Origin: Bacteroides sp. CAG:443
GTDB lineage: Bacteria > Bacteroidota > Bacteroidia > Bacteroidales > Bacteroidaceae
Direction: 5' to 3'
DNA: 10,266 nucleotides
Assembly (NCBI GenBank): GCA_000432735.1
Contig: FR887819.1
Location: 1-10,266, forward strand
Shown one piece after another: positions 6,874-10,266 of this stretch. Numbering within the stretch: position 1 is the first letter of the stretch; every line of letters starts with the position of its first letter. Under the pieces are notes generated by a model. It was not told the DNA's origin. It saw nothing but the letters and a program-made list of their open reading frames with translations, and ran no database searches. The position numbers and the translations under genes are program-made.

Positions 6874-7785
6874 TCAGTTGTTTTTATTCTGCATGTACAG
6901 CTCGTCGATGATACCGTCGGACAAACCGATAACCGGTACATGAATGTATGTAGCTCCGATAATTTCGGCGATGGTGAGGAAGATATCACCTGCCGGAACA
7001 ATTACGTCGGCACGGTCAGGCTTCAGGCCGAACTGTTCCATACGTTCTTCTACCGAGAGCGCTTTCAGTCGGGTATGCAGTTCCTGCAACGTAGAAACGA
7101 GCATTGTCATTTTCTTTTTGTTCTTCTTTTCCACAAGGCGGTACAGCTTGTTGATGTTACCTCCCGAACCGATGATATTCGTTCCCGGATACGATTTGGC
7201 CAGCTCAGCCAGATCCGTTTTCAGGCGTTCCCATTCACTGTCCTTTACCGCATTGTTCAAGATACGCACCGTACCGATGTTGTACGAACGGCTGCACACC
7301 AGTTGCCCTTGCGACAACAAGTTGATTTCCGTGCTGCCACCTCCCACGTCGACATACATGTAGTTACCCTTCTGGTCTTCCATGTGCTCCACGTGATTGT
7401 TGTAGATAATCTTGGCCTCCTCCTGTCCGTCGATGATATCGATGTGTACATCTGTTTTCTTTTCGATTTGCTTGATGATTTCCAGGCCATTCTTAGCGTC
7501 GCGCATCGCCGATGTTGCGCAGGCACGGCAATGTTTCACATCATAGATTTTCATCAGATAACGGAAAGACTTCATCAGACGAATCATGTTCTTTTCTTTC
7601 TTTTCCGAAATTTTTCCGATGTTGAACACGTCGAATCCCAGCCGGAGCGGGACACGTAGCATCAGTACCTTAGAGAAATGAGTTTCGCCTTGCTTCTCCT
7701 CAATTTCCTTTATCAGTAAACGTACTGCGTTCGAGCCGATGTCGATAGCAGCATAGTTTGTTTTTCGAGTTTCGCTTTCGTTCAT
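6874..7785 (-). CDS. ppx: Ppx/GppA family exopolyphosphatase, short form
   Basis: Member of the ASKHA-fold Ppx/GppA phosphatases, which release phosphate from the ends of polyphosphate chains and/or hydrolyse pppGpp; the sequence cannot decide between these. The 303 residues carry phosphate-binding loop 1 (DIGSN, 15-19), the GQEEA segment with the likely catalytic Glu at 122, loop 2 DVGGGSTE (146-153), GSGGN (206-210) and a C-terminal GLSDGII. Relative to E. coli Ppx (about 510 residues) it lacks the C-terminal HD-like domains, as do other two-domain bacterial members. No signal peptide or membrane segment is present, so it is cytoplasmic. It starts one base after the ppk1 stop, strongly implying cotranscription and probably translational coupling. 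A small hairpin with a GCAA loop (6861-6874 on the + strand) touches its stop codon, and the shared terminator follows. Lys-rich stretches (61-65, 220-225) give the protein a basic character. Confidence 0.93.
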   Translation of the reverse strand: MNESETRKTNYAAIDIGSNAVRLLIKEIEEKQGETHFSKVLMLRVPLRLGFDVFNIGKISEKKEKNMIRLMKSFRYLMKIYDVKHCRACATSAMRDAKNGLEIIKQIEKKTDVHIDIIDGQEEAKIIYNNHVEHMEDQKGNYMYVDVGGGSTEINLLSQGQLVCSRSYNIGTVRILNNAVKDSEWERLKTDLAELAKSYPGTNIIGSGGNINKLYRLVEKKNKKKMTMLVSTLQELHTRLKALSVEERMEQFGLKPDRADVIVPAGDIFLTIAEIIGATYIHVPVIGLSDGIIDELYMQNKNN

Positions 7786-7786
7786 A

Positions 7787-9847
7787 TTATATATTTTCTT
7801 CTATGTAGTGATAGTATAATGCTTCCTGCGAGCGGAAAGGCTTCTCTCCTTCTGTTTCCTTGAAGAGGTTCTGGCCGCTTCCGTCTACGATACGTCCCTG
7901 CAGGGTATCCTTGAACCCATATTCCACAATCAGTTTCATTTCTTCCTTGATGGCCGGGTCGTATACCGGAGTAATGACCTCTATACGGTTGTTCAGGTTG
8001 CGCGGCATCCAGTCGGCCGAGCCGATGAACACCTTCTCTTCGCCTCCCGCAGCAAAGATAAAGATACGTGAATGCTCCAGGTAACGGTCGATGATACCGT
8101 TGATGTGGATATGCTCGCTTACGCCCTCTATGCCGGTAATGAGGGAACAGTTGCCTCGTACCACCAGTTTGATGTCTACCCCTGCCTGCGAAGCCTCATA
8201 CAGCTTGTTCACCATCAGCGGGTCGGTGATATGATTGATCTTTATCTTGATGTAGGCATCTTTTCCGGCCTTCTTGTTCTTGATTTCATTATTGATCAGG
8301 TTGACGAACTTGTTTCTCATCTCGTTCGGCGAAACAAGCAGTTCCTTGAATTTCACCGGACTGTACGGACGCTCGATGAAGTCGAATACCTGATGTACAT
8401 CCTTTACGATACGCGGAGCCGCCGTCATCAGCATACAGTCGGTATACGTGCGTGCATTCCCTTCGTGGAAGTTACCCGTACTGATGCAGGCAATATCCGG
8501 TCCCTTTTTCATCTTGATGTGCGTAATTTTCGAGTGTACCTTCAAGCCTTCCACGCCAAAGATTACGTTTACTCCCGCATCCTGCATCTTCTTCGACCAG
8601 TTGATGTTCGAAGCCTCATCAAACCGGGCCAGCAGCTCGATGACCACCGTAACCTTTTTCCCGTTGCGTGCGGCCGCCATCAGCGCCTTGACCACCTTCG
8701 ACTCCTTTGCCAGTCGGTACAGCGTAATCTTGATGCTCTGTACCTGCTTGTTTACAGCAGCTTCTTGAAGTACCCTGATAAACGAATCAAAGTTATGGAA
8801 AGGTACATGGATAAACCGGTCTTTCTTCTGAATCTTTGCCAGCAGGCTGTCTTCGCCGTCCAGTTCTTTCTTCAGAATCGACGGCCATTGCGGATACTTC
8901 AGGTTGCTTCGTCCGCAATCGGGGAATTTCATGAAATCCTTGTGGTTCTGGTAGCGTCCGCTGGCTATCACCGTATCCAGGGCATCCAGATCCATCTTCT
9001 TCAGTACCCGTCTCAGCATATCTTTCGGCATGCACGAGTCATAAATCACACGCAGCGGTTCTCCACGGCGACGGCTCTTCACACCCTTCGAGATTTTCTG
9101 CAAAGTACCCGTACGCAAGTCATTGTCTATTTCCATTTCCGCGTCGCGGGTAAACTTGAAGGCATACGCCTGAAAATCCGTGAAGCCCAGTCCCTCGAAC
9201 ACCAGTGGCAGGCAGCAGCGGATCACATCATCCAAATAGATCAGGTAACTTTTCTCTCCGTTGTCCGGCAGGCGGACAAACCGTCCGCAGATGTTGACCG
9301 GCAATTCCAGAAACGCATAGTCGGCAATCTGTTTGCTTCCCTGCTGCCGGCTGACCTTTACAGCCAGGTAAATGTTCTCATCGTTCTCGAAGTCGAAATA
9401 CCGGATGGCAGAAAACCAGATAGGAATAATCGAACCGCTCAGCTTCTCCTGATAATACGAACGGATAAACTCCAGCTGTTCGGGAGAAACCTCGTTATCC
9501 GAAATGAGGAAGATATTTTCTTTCTTCAAGTCCTCGGTAGTCTGGTGGATAGTCTGCTCGAATACCTTGGTATATTCCGTGTTCAGCTTGCTGATTTGCT
9601 TGATCAGTTTTTTGGCATGATCGCTTTCTTTAGCTGTCGATTTATCCGAGCATTCGGCGATACGGTTCTGTGTAGCTATGCGGACCCGGAAAAACTCATC
9701 CAGGTTGTTCGAATAAATTCCCAGGAATGACATCCGCTCCAGTAAGGGTACATGCGGACGCGCCGCTTCCTGCAAAATACGGCGGTTAAAGTACATCCAA
9801 CTGATATCTCTTTCCAAATAAGGAAGTTGTTTTTTCTTCTGTGCCAT
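7787..9847 (-). CDS. ppk1: Polyphosphate kinase 1
   Basis: PPK1 reversibly transfers the terminal phosphate of ATP to a growing inorganic polyphosphate chain, a phosphate and energy store involved in stress survival. The 686-residue protein is the usual size. The N-terminal domain begins with RDISWMYFNRR (13-23) and SNNLDEFFRVR (46-56), as in the ATP-binding region of relatives. The two phospholipase D-like catalytic domains carry H438 in GLKVHSK, equivalent to the autophosphorylated His435 of E. coli, and H592 in LEHSR, equivalent to His592. R378 (TLYR) and R408 (ELLARFDE) match the conserved phosphate- and Mg-contacting arginines, and STGNFHEGNARTYTD (456-470) is the family signature. I start at ATG 9847 (MAQKKK), because an in-frame ATG at 9901 would add 18 residues unlike the family and run back to the end of the preceding gene. 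No clear promoter lies in the 76 bases upstream. Downstream, ppx follows after one base. Confidence 0.97.
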   Translation of the reverse strand: MAQKKKQLPYLERDISWMYFNRRILQEAARPHVPLLERMSFLGIYSNNLDEFFRVRIATQNRIAECSDKSTAKESDHAKKLIKQISKLNTEYTKVFEQTIHQTTEDLKKENIFLISDNEVSPEQLEFIRSYYQEKLSGSIIPIWFSAIRYFDFENDENIYLAVKVSRQQGSKQIADYAFLELPVNICGRFVRLPDNGEKSYLIYLDDVIRCCLPLVFEGLGFTDFQAYAFKFTRDAEMEIDNDLRTGTLQKISKGVKSRRRGEPLRVIYDSCMPKDMLRRVLKKMDLDALDTVIASGRYQNHKDFMKFPDCGRSNLKYPQWPSILKKELDGEDSLLAKIQKKDRFIHVPFHNFDSFIRVLQEAAVNKQVQSIKITLYRLAKESKVVKALMAAARNGKKVTVVIELLARFDEASNINWSKKMQDAGVNVIFGVEGLKVHSKITHIKMKKGPDIACISTGNFHEGNARTYTDCMLMTAAPRIVKDVHQVFDFIERPYSPVKFKELLVSPNEMRNKFVNLINNEIKNKKAGKDAYIKIKINHITDPLMVNKLYEASQAGVDIKLVVRGNCSLITGIEGVSEHIHINGIIDRYLEHSRIFIFAAGGEEKVFIGSADWMPRNLNNRIEVITPVYDPAIKEEMKLIVEYGFKDTLQGRIVDGSGQNLFKETEGEKPFRSQEALYYHYIEENI

Positions 9848-9923
9848 ACAAAAACATATTTTTTGTAAAGAAAATACATAAATATTACAAGTGTATGACA
9901 AAAAGAAAGATTTTTTTGTCTTT

Positions 9924-10266
9924 TTATATAAATTCTTCTACCATGTACATTTGTTCTTCAAAATGGGTCGGAACGAGGCTCTCCAGTTCATTCAGAATGA
10001 TACTTTCGGCCGATTGCACCCAGTAGGCAAATTTAGCGTTCGGCTGATATGTTTTTGTAAAATCCAGCAGCCGTTCCAGATTGAAATTCTCGTCCACTAT
10101 TCCCGCTCCGTTCTACATGGCATCGTAGGCATTGCATTCCTGTTCGATGTGAGCCGGTACCATCAGGATAGGCTTTCTGAAATACATCGCCTCGCAGATT
10201 GATTCAAATCCGGCCGTACTGGCATACGCCTTGCATCCCGCCATCTGCCGTAGGAAGAGCGTATCG
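9924..10266 (-). pseudogene. GT-B glycosyltransferase C-terminus with in-frame TAG
   Basis: Only the 3' part lies in the window; the gene enters from the right edge. The visible frame is 50 codons, then TAG at 10113-10115, then 62 more codons to a natural TAA at 9924-9926. The first part contains GFESICEAMYFRKPILMVP (19 residues) and EQECNAYDAM. This resembles the nucleotide-sugar binding half of MurG-like GT-B enzymes (Glyco_tran_28_C type), in which an E is followed by a GKPxLxVP-like stretch and then Q..NA. The 62 codons after TAG continue sensibly (NGAGIVDENFNLERLLDF...), so the stop interrupts a formerly continuous gene rather than ending it. One base change from a Lys, Gln or Glu codon would explain it. 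The truncated enzyme would lose the last helices of the C-terminal domain, which may or may not abolish activity. The sugar and acceptor are unknown. It lies 76 bases upstream of ppk1 on the same strand. A sequencing or assembly error is a real alternative. Confidence 0.75.

Noticed and set aside
6778..7659. Open frame of 293 codons on the + strand, opposite ppx
   Set aside because: It starts inside the end of the peptidase gene, runs through the terminator hairpin and lies opposite ppx; the translation is shadow-like.
8053..8060. TATCTTTG on the - strand inside ppk1, a possible internal promoter for ppx
   Set aside because: The bases encode conserved PPK1 residues (IFIFAAGG), no TTTG lies at the -33 position, and it is about 270 bases from ppx, which is already coupled to ppk1.
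8072..9730. Open frame of 552 codons on the + strand, opposite ppk1
   Set aside because: It is antisense to a confidently identified gene, its translation is low in recognisable motifs and rich in His, Gln, Arg and Val as expected of a codon-complement shadow, and no promoter or ribosome site precedes it.
9848..9901. N-terminal extension of PPK1 from ATG 9901
   Set aside because: The extra 18 residues are hydrophobic and Cys-containing, encoded in AT-rich intergenic-type sequence, and unlike the PPK1 family, which begins shortly before the RDISW motif.
9897..9925. Hairpin GACAAAAA/TTTTTGTC followed by TTTTT on the + strand
   Set aside because: It resembles a + strand terminator, but no + strand gene lies upstream. 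The stem is almost all A-T, and on the - strand, where the neighbouring genes are, no U-run follows it. Probably chance in AT-rich sequence.

Overview
The window looks like a piece of a core chromosome from a Bacteroidales member, most likely Bacteroidaceae (Bacteroides or Phocaeicola). The signs are the -7 element TATCTTTG, an exact match to the Bacteroides TAnnTTTG consensus, found upstream of three genes; a tRNA without an encoded CCA; weak Shine-Dalgarno signals at most starts; and the protein families present. The species cannot be fixed from the sequence alone.

Layout, left to right: (1) a short four-helix membrane protein of unknown function on the + strand, ending at 433; (2) a long hairpin between convergent genes at 462-506; (3) a complete mutS on the - strand (529-3153) starting at GTG; (4) a regulatory stretch at 3154-3533 holding the mutS -7 box, a tRNA-Gln(UUG) gene with its own promoter and rho-independent terminator on the - strand, and a divergent promoter on the + strand; (5) a 1085-residue secreted tricorn-type S41 peptidase on the + strand (3534-6791), with the Ser/His/Ser/Glu residues of tricorn recognisable; (6) a shared terminator hairpin at 6814-6852; (7) on the - strand, the pair ppk1 (7787-9847) then ppx (6874-7785), one base apart; (8) at the right edge, the 3' end of a MurG-like GT-B glycosyltransferase gene on the - strand, with an in-frame TAG 62 codons before its natural end.

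Functionally, ppk1 and ppx form one polyphosphate module: the kinase makes the polymer and the phosphatase-family protein probably degrades it or senses ppGpp. The glycosyltransferase lies just upstream in the same direction and may be cotranscribed with them. mutS, tRNA-Gln and the tricorn-like peptidase each appear to have their own promoter and are housekeeping or envelope-associated functions with no evident link to one another.

I found no mobile element, CRISPR array, phage gene or defence system. The most noteworthy observation is the interrupted glycosyltransferase frame. The rest are well-preserved examples of known families plus some neat regulatory architecture.
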